From the NCBI GenBank assembly GCA_019636245.1, contig JAHBXX010000041.1, positions 1 to 40,792 on the forward strand: a stretch of 40,792 nucleotides of DNA, in the 5' to 3' direction. Origin of the DNA: Planctomycetota bacterium (GTDB lineage: Bacteria > Planctomycetota > UBA1135 > UBA2386). Positions 21,745 to 29,872 of this stretch are shown one piece after another (position 1 is the first letter of the stretch; every line of letters begins with the position of its first letter). The position numbers and the translations under genes were made by a program. Under the pieces are notes generated by a model. That model was not told the origin of the DNA and made no database searches. It was given only the letters and a program-made list of their open reading frames with translations.

Positions 21745-24530
21745 CGGACCTCGAAGTGGTAGGAGCCGCCGCCGAGGTGCACTTCGCAGGCGTCGGCGTC
21801 GATCGCGCGCACCGACAGGCCGGCGTCCGCCCGCAGCGCCGTGCCGTGCTGCGCGATCGGCACCCCGCTCTCGCGCACCTCGCGGCGCGCGTCGCCGAGC
21901 ATCGGCACGCGCACGACGGCCTGCGCGTTGGCGGGGATCTCGACCGCGAGCACGAGCCCGTCGCCGTGCCGCCGCCACGAACTGGCGACGCGGCCGCGCA
22001 CGGTGTCGTGGTGGCCCTGCGCCCAGGCGAGCCCGGGCACGACCGCGGGCGCGACCACGATCTGCCGCCAGGCGACCGAGCCTTCGGCCTGCCGGATGCC
22101 GAGCAACGACCGCTGCAGCCAGGCGCCGACCGCCGCGTAGAGCGGATGGTTGCGCGACCAGCCGGGCAGCCGCGTCCAGTGTTCCCACAGCGTCGTCGCG
22201 CCCTGGTCGACGAAGAAGCCGTAGCCGGGACTCTGTCGCGAGGCGACCAGGCGGTAGGCGAGGTCGTTGCGGCCGGCGGCGTCGAGGCACGCGAGCAGGT
22301 CGCCGGTGGCGAACATGCCGGTCGTGAACCGGTCGCCGGCCGCCGCGATCTCCGCGAGCAGCGTCGCCAGCGCCGGCGCCCGCGCCCGCGCCGGCACCAG
22401 CCCGTGCCAGAGCGCCGTCGCCTGCGACGACTGGCCGGGCACCAGCACGACGCCCGTGGTCGGATCGACCCACCGGCCGAACGCGGCCCGCACCTCGTGC
22501 TGCCAGCCGAGCCAGCGCCGCGCGTCGTCGGCGCGTCCCAGCAGCACGGCGCAGTCGATGGCGATGCCCAGCAGGCGATACCAGGTCGCGGTGGCGTGCA
22601 CGGGCACCGGGTTCTGCCCGATGCCGCCGTGGTCGCCGAGGCACGCCAGGCTGACGTGCTCCGGGATGCCCTGGCGGCAGAACGCGACCAGCCGCGCCAG
22701 CGTGTCGTACTGCTCGGCGACCAGCCGCCGGTCGCCGTAGTGGCGGTAGGCCTGCTGCAGCAGCCACGGGTGGGCGAACATCCAGCCGAGCGGACCGCTG
22801 TCGGCGGTCAGCCCGCCTTCGTTGACGCCCGTGTCCGGCGCGCATTCGGGCAGACCGCCGTGCGGGCGCGCGGCGCGGGCGAAGTCGCCGACCGTCTTCG
22901 CCAGCATCGGCGCCACGTCGAAGTGCGCCAGCCAGGCGTCCGCCGCGGCGACCATGTCGCCGCCGTAGCCGAAGCGCTCCCGCGCCGGGCAATCGGACAG
23001 CACCGACATCGCGTTGCTGCGCAGCGTCCAGTCGACGAGTTCGTGCACGCGGTCGAGCAGCACGTCGGCGCAGGCGAACGACGCCGCCGGCCGCAGGTCG
23101 GTGTGCAGCACGACGCCCTCGACGTCGCGCAGCGCCGGCGCGTAGGGCAGGCCGGTGATCTCGACGTAGCGGCCGCCGTGCCAGGTGAAGTGCGGCTCGA
23201 ACACCTCGTCGCCATCGCCGCGGCAGACGTAGCGGTCCTCCTGCCAGGCGACGTCCGGCGCGCCCGGACCGCCGATGCCCGGCTGCTTCACCTGCGCCGC
23301 CACGGTCGAATCGACGTCGAGCGTGCCGTCGGCGTGCAGCTCCTCGGCGAAGCGCAGCACGATCTCGGTGCCGGCGGGCGCGTACGGGCGGAGCCGCACG
23401 ACGCCGGCGAAGTTCTGGCCGAAGTCGACGACGTGCAGACCGGGCCGCACGGTGCGGATGGCGCGCGGCGCCAGCGTGCGGGTCGCGCGCACCGGCGGCA
23501 GCGGCAGCCAGCGCAGCGCGCCGCCGGGCGCCGTCGCGACCGCGGCCGGCGCCCAGGCGGCGTCGTCGAAGGTCGGCTGCGCGAAGCCGCGCGGCTCCCG
23601 CCGCGCGTCGTGCCGCTCGCCGAGGTAGACGTTGTTGCGGCGCACGTGGCTCGGCGCCGTGCGCCACTGGCCGTCGGACCCGACCACGACGCGGCGGCCG
23701 TCGTCGAACTCGACCACGAGGCGGCACAACAGCTTCGGCGCGCCGACCGGCAGCACCTCGCGCAGGTCGAGCCGACCCCACAGCCGCAGCGGCAGCGGCG
23801 CATACCAGCCGTTGCCGAGCAGCACGGCGAGCGCGTTGTCGCCCTGGCGCAGCAGCGCCGTCACGTCGTGCACGGCGTACGGCACCACGCGGTCGAACGC
23901 CGTCCACGGCGGGTCGAGCCGGTGGTCGCCGACCCGGGCGCCGTTCAGCCAGGCGACGTGGTAGCCGAGCCCGGCGAGGTAGAGGCGGGCCCGCCGCACC
24001 GTGCCGTCGAGCCGGAACGCGCGGCGCAGCAACGGCGCCGGCCGGTCGGCATACCAGTCCTCGGCGCGCCCCGGCGGCGGCTCGCCGCCGCCGATCCACT
24101 GCGCCGCCCAGTCGCCGTCGCGCGCCAGCCCGGTCTCGAACCACGTCGGCGCGGCGAACGCCGACGGCCGGTCGGCGGCGTCCCAAGTGCGCACCGTCCA
24201 GTGCACCCGCAGCGTCGGCGACAGCGGCGCGCCCCCCCACTCGACGTGCAGCGAGCCCTCGCCGTTCTGCCGGCCGGAGTCCCACAGGTCGGCGGCGCCC
24301 GGCCGCAGCCGCGCCGGCGTGGTCGCGGCGAGGATCTGGTAGGCGGTCTGCACGGCGCCGCGCGCCCGGTCGCCGACCACCCACGACAGGCGCGGCCGCG
24401 CCTCGTCGACGCCGAGCGGTTCGACCAGGTACTCGCAGCGCAGCGCGCGCGGCGCGGCGCCGGGCGGCGGCGCCGCGGGGGCGAACGCGCACGCCCCGGC
24501 CGCGAGCAATGCCAGCAGGCGCGCCTTCAC
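21741..24530 (-). CDS. Secreted GH78 alpha-L-rhamnosidase-like glycoside hydrolase
   Basis: A 929-residue protein. Residues 1-20 form a signal peptide (KARLLALLAAGACAFAPAAP), possibly of the lipoprotein type. The next blocks fit the GH78 layout: an Ig-like domain, a carbohydrate-binding-like domain with LYLAGLGYHVAWLNGARVG near 183-201, a concanavalin-like domain near 370-490, and the (alpha/alpha)6 catalytic barrel from about 490. Catalytic candidates are Asp513, Glu518 and Asp525 in DCPARERFGYGGD, and Glu783 in TTLWEHW. These match the acids known for GH78. The GTG at 24530 overlaps the stop of the SAH-hydrolase-like gene. It probably acts in the periplasm or at the surface on rhamnose-containing glycans; other GH78 substrates are possible. 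Confidence 0.9.
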   Translation of the reverse strand: MKARLLALLAAGACAFAPAAPPPGAAPRALRCEYLVEPLGVDEARPRLSWVVGDRARGAVQTAYQILAATTPARLRPGAADLWDSGRQNGEGSLHVEWGGAPLSPTLRVHWTVRTWDAADRPSAFAAPTWFETGLARDGDWAAQWIGGGEPPPGRAEDWYADRPAPLLRRAFRLDGTVRRARLYLAGLGYHVAWLNGARVGDHRLDPPWTAFDRVVPYAVHDVTALLRQGDNALAVLLGNGWYAPLPLRLWGRLDLREVLPVGAPKLLCRLVVEFDDGRRVVVGSDGQWRTAPSHVRRNNVYLGERHDARREPRGFAQPTFDDAAWAPAAVATAPGGALRWLPLPPVRATRTLAPRAIRTVRPGLHVVDFGQNFAGVVRLRPYAPAGTEIVLRFAEELHADGTLDVDSTVAAQVKQPGIGGPGAPDVAWQEDRYVCRGDGDEVFEPHFTWHGGRYVEITGLPYAPALRDVEGVVLHTDLRPAASFACADVLLDRVHELVDWTLRSNAMSVLSDCPARERFGYGGDMVAAADAWLAHFDVAPMLAKTVGDFARAARPHGGLPECAPDTGVNEGGLTADSGPLGWMFAHPWLLQQAYRHYGDRRLVAEQYDTLARLVAFCRQGIPEHVSLACLGDHGGIGQNPVPVHATATWYRLLGIAIDCAVLLGRADDARRWLGWQHEVRAAFGRWVDPTTGVVLVPGQSSQATALWHGLVPARARAPALATLLAEIAAAGDRFTTGMFATGDLLACLDAAGRNDLAYRLVASRQSPGYGFFVDQGATTLWEHWTRLPGWSRNHPLYAAVGAWLQRSLLGIRQAEGSVAWRQIVVAPAVVPGLAWAQGHHDTVRGRVASSWRRHGDGLVLAVEIPANAQAVVRVPMLGDARREVRESGVPIAQHGTALRADAGLSVRAIDADACEVHLGGGSYHFEVR

Positions 24531-26962
24531 CGGCCAGGCGCCCCCGGCAGCGGGCGGCCGTCGGCATCGATGTCCCGATCGACGGCGTGCAGGCGCGGCT
24601 CGACGGCGCCCGCGACCGAACGGCGCAGCAGCCCCAGCGACGCCGACAGCAGCTGGCCGAGCACGTCGTCGATGATCTCGTTGGGCACGCCGTAGAACAG
24701 GAAGTTGATCGGCGTCAGGCCGCCGAGCGCCAGCACCGCCTTCGCCGGCCGGCCGTCGGCGAAGCGGAACCACCAGCGGTGGGCGTAGACGCGCGCCGTG
24801 CGTGGGTCGAGCAGCTCCTCGACCGCCACCTCGACCGCCTGCCCGGCCACCCGTGGCGCGGCGCTGCCGACGAGGTCGTCGAACCACGCCATCAGGCCGT
24901 GGAACTCGACCTTCTTCGTCGAGCCGCTCGCCAGCACCAGGGTGTCGTGGCGGCTCTCGGCCAGCCAGCGTTCGACGTCGGCGCCGGTCAGCACGCTCTG
25001 GCCGGTGACGCCGAGCACGAGGTCGACCCCGGGCCAGGCGTCGGCCGGCAGATCGGCCAGGGCGCGCGCCTCGACCCGGCCGGGCAGCGCCTCGCCGGGC
25101 GCCACCTGCAGGTCGACGCCCCACACCGCCGCGCGGTCGAGCCGCTGCACCAGCGCGCGGCACAGCTCGCCGCCGATGGCGCCGCGCGAACCGAGCACCA
25201 GGCAGGCGCGCCTGGCCAGCGTGCGGCCATCGGCGTTCAGCACCGCCTCGACGGCGCCCAGGATCGACGCCGCCACCTCGCGCGACTCCTCGACCCGCTT
25301 CAGCCGCGAGATCGCGATCGAGAACGCCGGCAGGCCGAGCCGGCCGTGCCGCCGCTGCACCTCCTCGAGCCGGTCGAAGCCGTTGCGCGTGTGCTCGACG
25401 CTGCCGTGCAGCCGCGCCGCGAGCAGCCCCGCCAGCGGCCGTGGATCGGCCTCGGCGTGGCCCAGTTCGCGCGCGAACTCGCCCACCGACAGGCCGCGCA
25501 GCATGGCGTCGTGCAGCGGCGGCCCGAGGTAGCCGCCGTCCTCGACCAGCAGGCACCGCTGCCCCGCGGCCTCGGCGCGCGCGAGCTGGCGCAGGAACGG
25601 CACCACGGCCGCCGCCCGCATCGCGTCGAGGTAGCGCTCCTCGCGGCCGGCCAGGGCCGCGGCGATCGCGTCGCCCTCGTCGAGCCGGGAGTAGTGCGCC
25701 GACAGGCGGTAGTGGCCGCCGATCCGCCCCCGGGTCGGCACGTTGACCAGCGCCAGCGCCCGGAACTCGCCGGCCGGCAGGTCGAGGATCGCGTCGAGGT
25801 AGCTCGCCGGTGGCTCGCCGGCGTAGGTGATGAACAGGCAGCAGAGGTCGCGGCAGCCCAGCGCGCGCAGCGCCGCGATCAGGCCGACGACCTCGCTGGT
25901 CATGTGGTGCACGAGGAACACCGGCACGTCGCGCAGCGGCAGCGCGGCCCCGGGCGCCGAGGCGATCGCCCGCAGCGCCGGCATGCGGTGCAGGAAGCCG
26001 TCGGCGTCGCTGCGCCGCCGCCGCTGCCCGAGCGAGATCGCCAGCACGCGGCCGAGCTGGGCCACGTCGAGGAACACCGGCACGGGACCGGCGTCGACGC
26101 GCAGCACCTCGCGTTCGCCGAGCAGGCGGCGCACGCCGCGGTCCTCGAGCGCCAGCAGCACGCGCTTCAGCAGCGCCGCGACCTCGGCCGGCTCGCCCTC
26201 GAGCAGCAGCGGCACCGCGTCGTCGGCCCACTGCAGCGACACCTTCTGGATCGCGCCGAGCCCCGCCTGGTCGAGCTGCCGGAACAGGTGGCTGTGCGGG
26301 CTGCGCTGCTCGAAGAACGAGCGGCGGCCGCGCTCGGCCTCGCGCCGCAGCGCCTCCGTCCAGGTCTGCGAGATGCGCGTCGAGCCGGCGATGAACTGCC
26401 GCTCCTCGACGTCGCCGATCCACTCGTGCGGCAGCGAGCCGAGGTCGAGGCGCCGCCCGCCCTCGCCCTCGACGGTGAACCTGAGCGCGCCGCGGCCGGC
26501 GTCGCGCCGCGACGGGATGTGCTCGAGCACGATCCGGCAGCGGGCCGGGTCGCCGCCGAACTCGGCCACCAGCGCGCGCGACTCGCGCCGGTCGGCCGGC
26601 AGCAGCGCTTCGCGGTAGCGCTGCCGCTGCAGGCTGCCGAGCATCGCCCGCAGCCGGGTCTCGAAACGCTCCGGCTGGATCGCGATCGCGTCGACGGCGG
26701 CGTGCTCGGCGACGAGCTTGACGCTCTCGATGCCGAAGCGCTCGATCAGCTCGGGGTTCTCGGTCGGCCGCAGCCGGCGCTCGACGCCGATGTCGACGCG
26801 GTCGCCGCGCAGCTGCGCCGCGACCATCTCGGCGAGCGCCCGCGACAGCACCGACAGCCCGTGCAGCACCGGCAGGTCGTCGACGGCGAGCCGCCAGATG
26901 CCCTCGTCGTACACCAGCGGCGGCCCGAGCGACGTCGCCAGCTGCGTGCCCTCGCGGTTCAT
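24527..26962 (-). CDS. Large NAD-binding protein with a divergent S-adenosylhomocysteine-hydrolase-like domain
   Basis: An 811-residue protein. Residues 1-340 match nothing I know. From about 345 on it follows the S-adenosylhomocysteine hydrolase (SAHH) fold in order: VHHMTSEVV (His353, like the substrate-binding HMT), LLVEDGGYLG (Asp475, like DDGGDLT), SVEHTRNGF (Glu523), AISRLKRVEESREVAAS (Lys555 kept, but the Asp-Asn of the usual FDN replaced by Glu-Glu/Ser), the NAD motif GSRGAIGG at 591-598, and a terminal GLTPINFLFYGVPNEIID resembling the GHPS segment. The C-terminal Lys-Tyr tail of true SAHH is absent. It likely uses NAD for oxidation-elimination chemistry on a substrate other than, or related to, adenosylhomocysteine. 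The ATG at 26962 overlaps the dehydrogenase stop. Confidence 0.8.
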   Translation of the reverse strand: MNREGTQLATSLGPPLVYDEGIWRLAVDDLPVLHGLSVLSRALAEMVAAQLRGDRVDIGVERRLRPTENPELIERFGIESVKLVAEHAAVDAIAIQPERFETRLRAMLGSLQRQRYREALLPADRRESRALVAEFGGDPARCRIVLEHIPSRRDAGRGALRFTVEGEGGRRLDLGSLPHEWIGDVEERQFIAGSTRISQTWTEALRREAERGRRSFFEQRSPHSHLFRQLDQAGLGAIQKVSLQWADDAVPLLLEGEPAEVAALLKRVLLALEDRGVRRLLGEREVLRVDAGPVPVFLDVAQLGRVLAISLGQRRRRSDADGFLHRMPALRAIASAPGAALPLRDVPVFLVHHMTSEVVGLIAALRALGCRDLCCLFITYAGEPPASYLDAILDLPAGEFRALALVNVPTRGRIGGHYRLSAHYSRLDEGDAIAAALAGREERYLDAMRAAAVVPFLRQLARAEAAGQRCLLVEDGGYLGPPLHDAMLRGLSVGEFARELGHAEADPRPLAGLLAARLHGSVEHTRNGFDRLEEVQRRHGRLGLPAFSIAISRLKRVEESREVAASILGAVEAVLNADGRTLARRACLVLGSRGAIGGELCRALVQRLDRAAVWGVDLQVAPGEALPGRVEARALADLPADAWPGVDLVLGVTGQSVLTGADVERWLAESRHDTLVLASGSTKKVEFHGLMAWFDDLVGSAAPRVAGQAVEVAVEELLDPRTARVYAHRWWFRFADGRPAKAVLALGGLTPINFLFYGVPNEIIDDVLGQLLSASLGLLRRSVAGAVEPRLHAVDRDIDADGRPLPGAPGR

Positions 26963-28398
26963 GCCGGCGCTCCATCGGGGTGGTCGACGACGGCCTTGAT
27001 GCAGGCGCGGGAACGCGCGGTCGCGAACGCCGCCGGCAGGTCGGCGGCGGCGAAGTGGTGCGTGACCAGCCGTTCGCCGAGGCGGCACAGCTCCGGATCG
27101 GCGGCCAGCAGCGCGAGGGCCGCGGCGAAGTCGCCGCAGCGCGAGGTCGTCAGCCGCAGACCGCGAGCGGCGACGGCATCGAGCAGCGGCGAGCCGCTGC
27201 CGGCGGCCGTGGCCGGCACCAGGATGGCGCCACGCGGCCGCACCAACGACCGTTCGTCGCCGGCCACGGGCCGGATCGCCGCGTCGACCTGGGCCGGCGT
27301 GGCCGCGACGGCGACGTCGGCGCGCGGCAGGCCGTCGTGGTCGGCGGCGAACGCCCGCAGCAGCGCTGCCGGTTCGCCGCAGCGCACGAAGGCCTCGGCC
27401 GCGAGCCAGGCCGGCGGCGGCGCCGACGGCAGCCACGCCAGGCGCGGCCGCCGGCCGGTGCGCAGCCGCTGCCAGGGCGCGGCTTCGCCCAGGTCGGCCG
27501 ACCCGGGCAGGCGTTCGATCGCGATCTCGTCGACCACCAGTCCGGTCAGGTGCGCGAGCCCGCACGACGGCTGCCCATGCGTCGACTTCAGGTGCACCTC
27601 GCGGCGGGCCAGCCGCACCGCCGTGGCCAGCGCCGCCGGGTTGCCGGTGGTGTCGACGACGACGTCGAAGCTGCCGGCGCCGAGCGCGCTGGCGTGGTCG
27701 TCGACCACCTCGACCGCATCGGCGCCGAACTCGCGCGCGCGGTCGCCGAGCGCCCGATCGCGCACCAGGGCGGTGAGCCGGTACGGCAGGCCCTGGCGCT
27801 GGCGTTCGCCGGCGAACGCGGCGACCACCAGCATGCCAAGCCGGCGCGGGCCGAGCACCGCCACGTGGTCGCCCGGCTGCGCGGCCACGGTCCGCACTGC
27901 GTGCAGCGCCGCGGCGAACGGCTCGACGAGCACCGCGGCGCTGTCCGGCACCGCATCGGGGACCTCGAGGCAGCCGCGCACCGGCGCCAGGATCCACGGC
28001 CCGAAGCCCCCGGGCAGGGCGTGGATGCCGAGCGTCCAGCGCTCCGGACAGTGGGTCGACAGTCCCGCCCGGCAGAACGCGCAGTCGGACGCGACCCCGC
28101 GCGCCGCGTGCGAGGCGTTGATCTCGACGACGTGGCGGCGGTCGCGCTCGTCGACGGCCAGCACTTCGTGGCCGATCACCTGCGGCAGCGGGAACGGCAG
28201 CAGGTGGCGGGCCAGGTCGGTCGAACAGACGCCGCATTGGCGGGCCCGCAGCAGCCGGTAGCCCGGCCCCAGCTCGAGCACCAGCCGCCCGTCGCGGTAG
28301 ACGCGCCAGCCGTTCGCGTCGCCGTCGAAGCGGTAGCGCGCGGCCGCGAACGTCTGGTCGCTGCCGTAGTCGTGGGCCACGAACTCGACGGTCGCCAT
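26959..28398 (-). CDS. Medium-chain (Zn-type) alcohol/sugar dehydrogenase, unusually long
   Basis: A 479-residue MDR-family oxidoreductase; the usual length is about 340-360. The catalytic zinc site is kept: Cys55 in QCGVCSTD, His77-Glu78 in GHEVL and Glu159 in VEPFAAAL. The structural zinc site has three of four Cys (106, 109, 117), the first being Ala103. The nucleotide-binding fold is near 177-260 (HVAVLGPRRLGMLVV), with the classic Gly pattern altered. After about residue 315 there is an extra ~165-residue region (LPSAPPPAWLAAEAF onward) with a second Rossmann-like hint. It probably oxidises a polyol or sugar alcohol with NAD(P). It starts 5 bases after the galactokinase-like gene, and its stop overlaps the SAHH-like start. 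Confidence 0.8.
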   Translation of the reverse strand: MATVEFVAHDYGSDQTFAAARYRFDGDANGWRVYRDGRLVLELGPGYRLLRARQCGVCSTDLARHLLPFPLPQVIGHEVLAVDERDRRHVVEINASHAARGVASDCAFCRAGLSTHCPERWTLGIHALPGGFGPWILAPVRGCLEVPDAVPDSAAVLVEPFAAALHAVRTVAAQPGDHVAVLGPRRLGMLVVAAFAGERQRQGLPYRLTALVRDRALGDRAREFGADAVEVVDDHASALGAGSFDVVVDTTGNPAALATAVRLARREVHLKSTHGQPSCGLAHLTGLVVDEIAIERLPGSADLGEAAPWQRLRTGRRPRLAWLPSAPPPAWLAAEAFVRCGEPAALLRAFAADHDGLPRADVAVAATPAQVDAAIRPVAGDERSLVRPRGAILVPATAAGSGSPLLDAVAARGLRLTTSRCGDFAAALALLAADPELCRLGERLVTHHFAAADLPAAFATARSRACIKAVVDHPDGAPA

Positions 28399-28403
28399 GG
28401 CGG

Positions 28404-29588
28404 TCAGCCGAGCTCCCCGGGACCGTTGCCGACCCGCAGCAGGTCGAAGCCCGGCTGCACGCCGAAGCGGGCGGCGAACGCCGCGCCGACGCGCGCCGCC
28501 ACCGCCGCCGAGGCGCCCTGGCGCACCAGCGCGATCGCGCAGCCGCCGAACCCGGCGCCGGTCAGGCGGGCGCCGAACACCTCGTCGCAGCCACGCGCGG
28601 CATCCGTGACGACGTCCAGCTCGTCGCAGCTGACCTCGAAGTCGGCCGCCGTCGAGCGGTGGCTGGCGTCGAGCTGGGCGCCGAGCGCGGCGTAGTCGTG
28701 GCGCCGCAGCGCGGCGACGGCCAGCGCAGTGCGCGCCATCTCGGTGACGACGTGGCGGGCGCGCCGGAACAGCACGTCCTCCATCACCTCGCGGCACCGT
28801 TCGAGTTCGTCGAGCGAGTAGGCGGCGAGGTGCGGCAGGTCGCGCCCGTGGGCGCGCAGCAGCTCGTGGGCGGTGGCGCACTGGGCGACGCGTTCGTTGA
28901 AGCCGCTCTTGGCCAGGAGGCGCGGCTTCCGGGTGTCCATGACCAGCACCTCGCAGGCCGACGGGTCGAACGGCACGTGCTCCCAGCGCGGTCCGGCGCA
29001 GCGCAGCAGCAGCACCTGTCCGGCCCGGCCGAGCGCCGACGCGAACTGGTCCATGATGCCGCAGCGCACGCCGACGAACCCGGTCTCGGCGCGGTGCGCG
29101 AGCAGCGCGAGCTGCTGGCGGTCGAGGCGCGTGCCGTGCAGGGTGTCCAGCGCGATCGCCGTCACCACCTCGATCGCCGCCGACGACGACAGCCCGGAGG
29201 CCATCGGCAGGTCGCCGGCGAACACGGCGTCGAAGCCGGCGGTCGCGCCGGTGCGCTGCAGGAAGGCGTGCCAGACGCCGAGCGGGTAGCCGGCCCAGCC
29301 CCACTCGGGGCGCGTGCGGCGCCCGATCGCGGCCGCGTCGACGTCGATCGCCAGCTCCTGGTCGAGGCTGCGCAGCCGCAGGCGGCCGTCGGCGCGCAGG
29401 CGGACGGCGGCGAAGATGCCGCGGTCGACGGCCATCGGCAGCACGTCGCCGCCGTTGTAGTCGAGGTGGGCGCCGACCAGGTTGATCCGCCCCGGCGCGA
29501 AGAACAGCCGCGGCGCGGCGCCGCCGAACTCGCGCGCGAAGCGCTCGGCCACCGCGGCCGGCAGCCGGGACGGCGGCGGCGCGGTCAT
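28404..29588 (-). CDS. Galactokinase-like GHMP sugar kinase
   Basis: A 394-residue GHMP kinase. The three family motifs are present: PGRINLVGAHLDYNGG (28-47 region), the ATP loop PMASGLSSSAA (128-138), and GARLTGAGFGGCAIAL near the end. Asp180 in CGIMDQFAS is the expected catalytic base. In classical galactokinases the first motif reads GEHTDYN, where the Glu contacts the sugar. Here it is GAHLDYN, with Ala40 and Leu42, so sugar specificity may differ. It phosphorylates a sugar at C1 if it behaves as its family. It is the first gene of the operon; the ATG at 29588 removes an Arg/Pro-rich upstream extension that lacks any domain. Confidence 0.85.
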   Translation of the reverse strand: MTAPPPSRLPAAVAERFAREFGGAAPRLFFAPGRINLVGAHLDYNGGDVLPMAVDRGIFAAVRLRADGRLRLRSLDQELAIDVDAAAIGRRTRPEWGWAGYPLGVWHAFLQRTGATAGFDAVFAGDLPMASGLSSSAAIEVVTAIALDTLHGTRLDRQQLALLAHRAETGFVGVRCGIMDQFASALGRAGQVLLLRCAGPRWEHVPFDPSACEVLVMDTRKPRLLAKSGFNERVAQCATAHELLRAHGRDLPHLAAYSLDELERCREVMEDVLFRRARHVVTEMARTALAVAALRRHDYAALGAQLDASHRSTAADFEVSCDELDVVTDAARGCDEVFGARLTGAGFGGCAIALVRQGASAAVAARVGAAFAARFGVQPGFDLLRVGNGPGELG

Positions 29589-29836
29589 CGGCGCGGTCCC
29601 CGGCGGGACGGCGCGTGGCGCGGCAGGTGGCGGGCCTTCATGGTCGCGGTCGGTCACGGCGTCGGCGGCGGGGCAGTGTATCGGCCGCCGCCGCGCCACC
29701 GCCGTCGGCGCCTGCCGCCGGCGGTCCCGAATCGAACGCCCGCCGCCGGACCGGTTCAAGCCGCGGCCCGGCGCCGGCCGACGAACGCAGCGGCCGCCCG
29801 CGGTCCGGAGGCTGCAACGACAGCCCGGTGCGCGGC

Positions 29837-29842
29837 TATAAG
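29837..29842 (+). promoter_or_regulatory. Candidate -10 element for the prolyl isomerase gene
   Basis: TATAAG has five of six matches to the -10 consensus and stands out in a GC-rich context, about 30 bases before the ATG at 29873. No good -35 is seen. Confidence 0.35.
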
Positions 29843-29872
29843 AGGACCGCCGCCGCTGGCGACCCGACCCGC

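Noticed and set aside
21741..26975. One 1744-residue minus-strand open frame that seems to fuse GH78 to an upstream region
   Set aside because: The upstream part is an out-of-frame shadow of the SAHH-like gene; the GH78 signal peptide at a GTG with 4-base overlap fixes the real start.
29671..29681. TACACT on the minus strand upstream of the galactokinase operon as its promoter
   Set aside because: No -35 element and only one weak hexamer; not reported as a feature.
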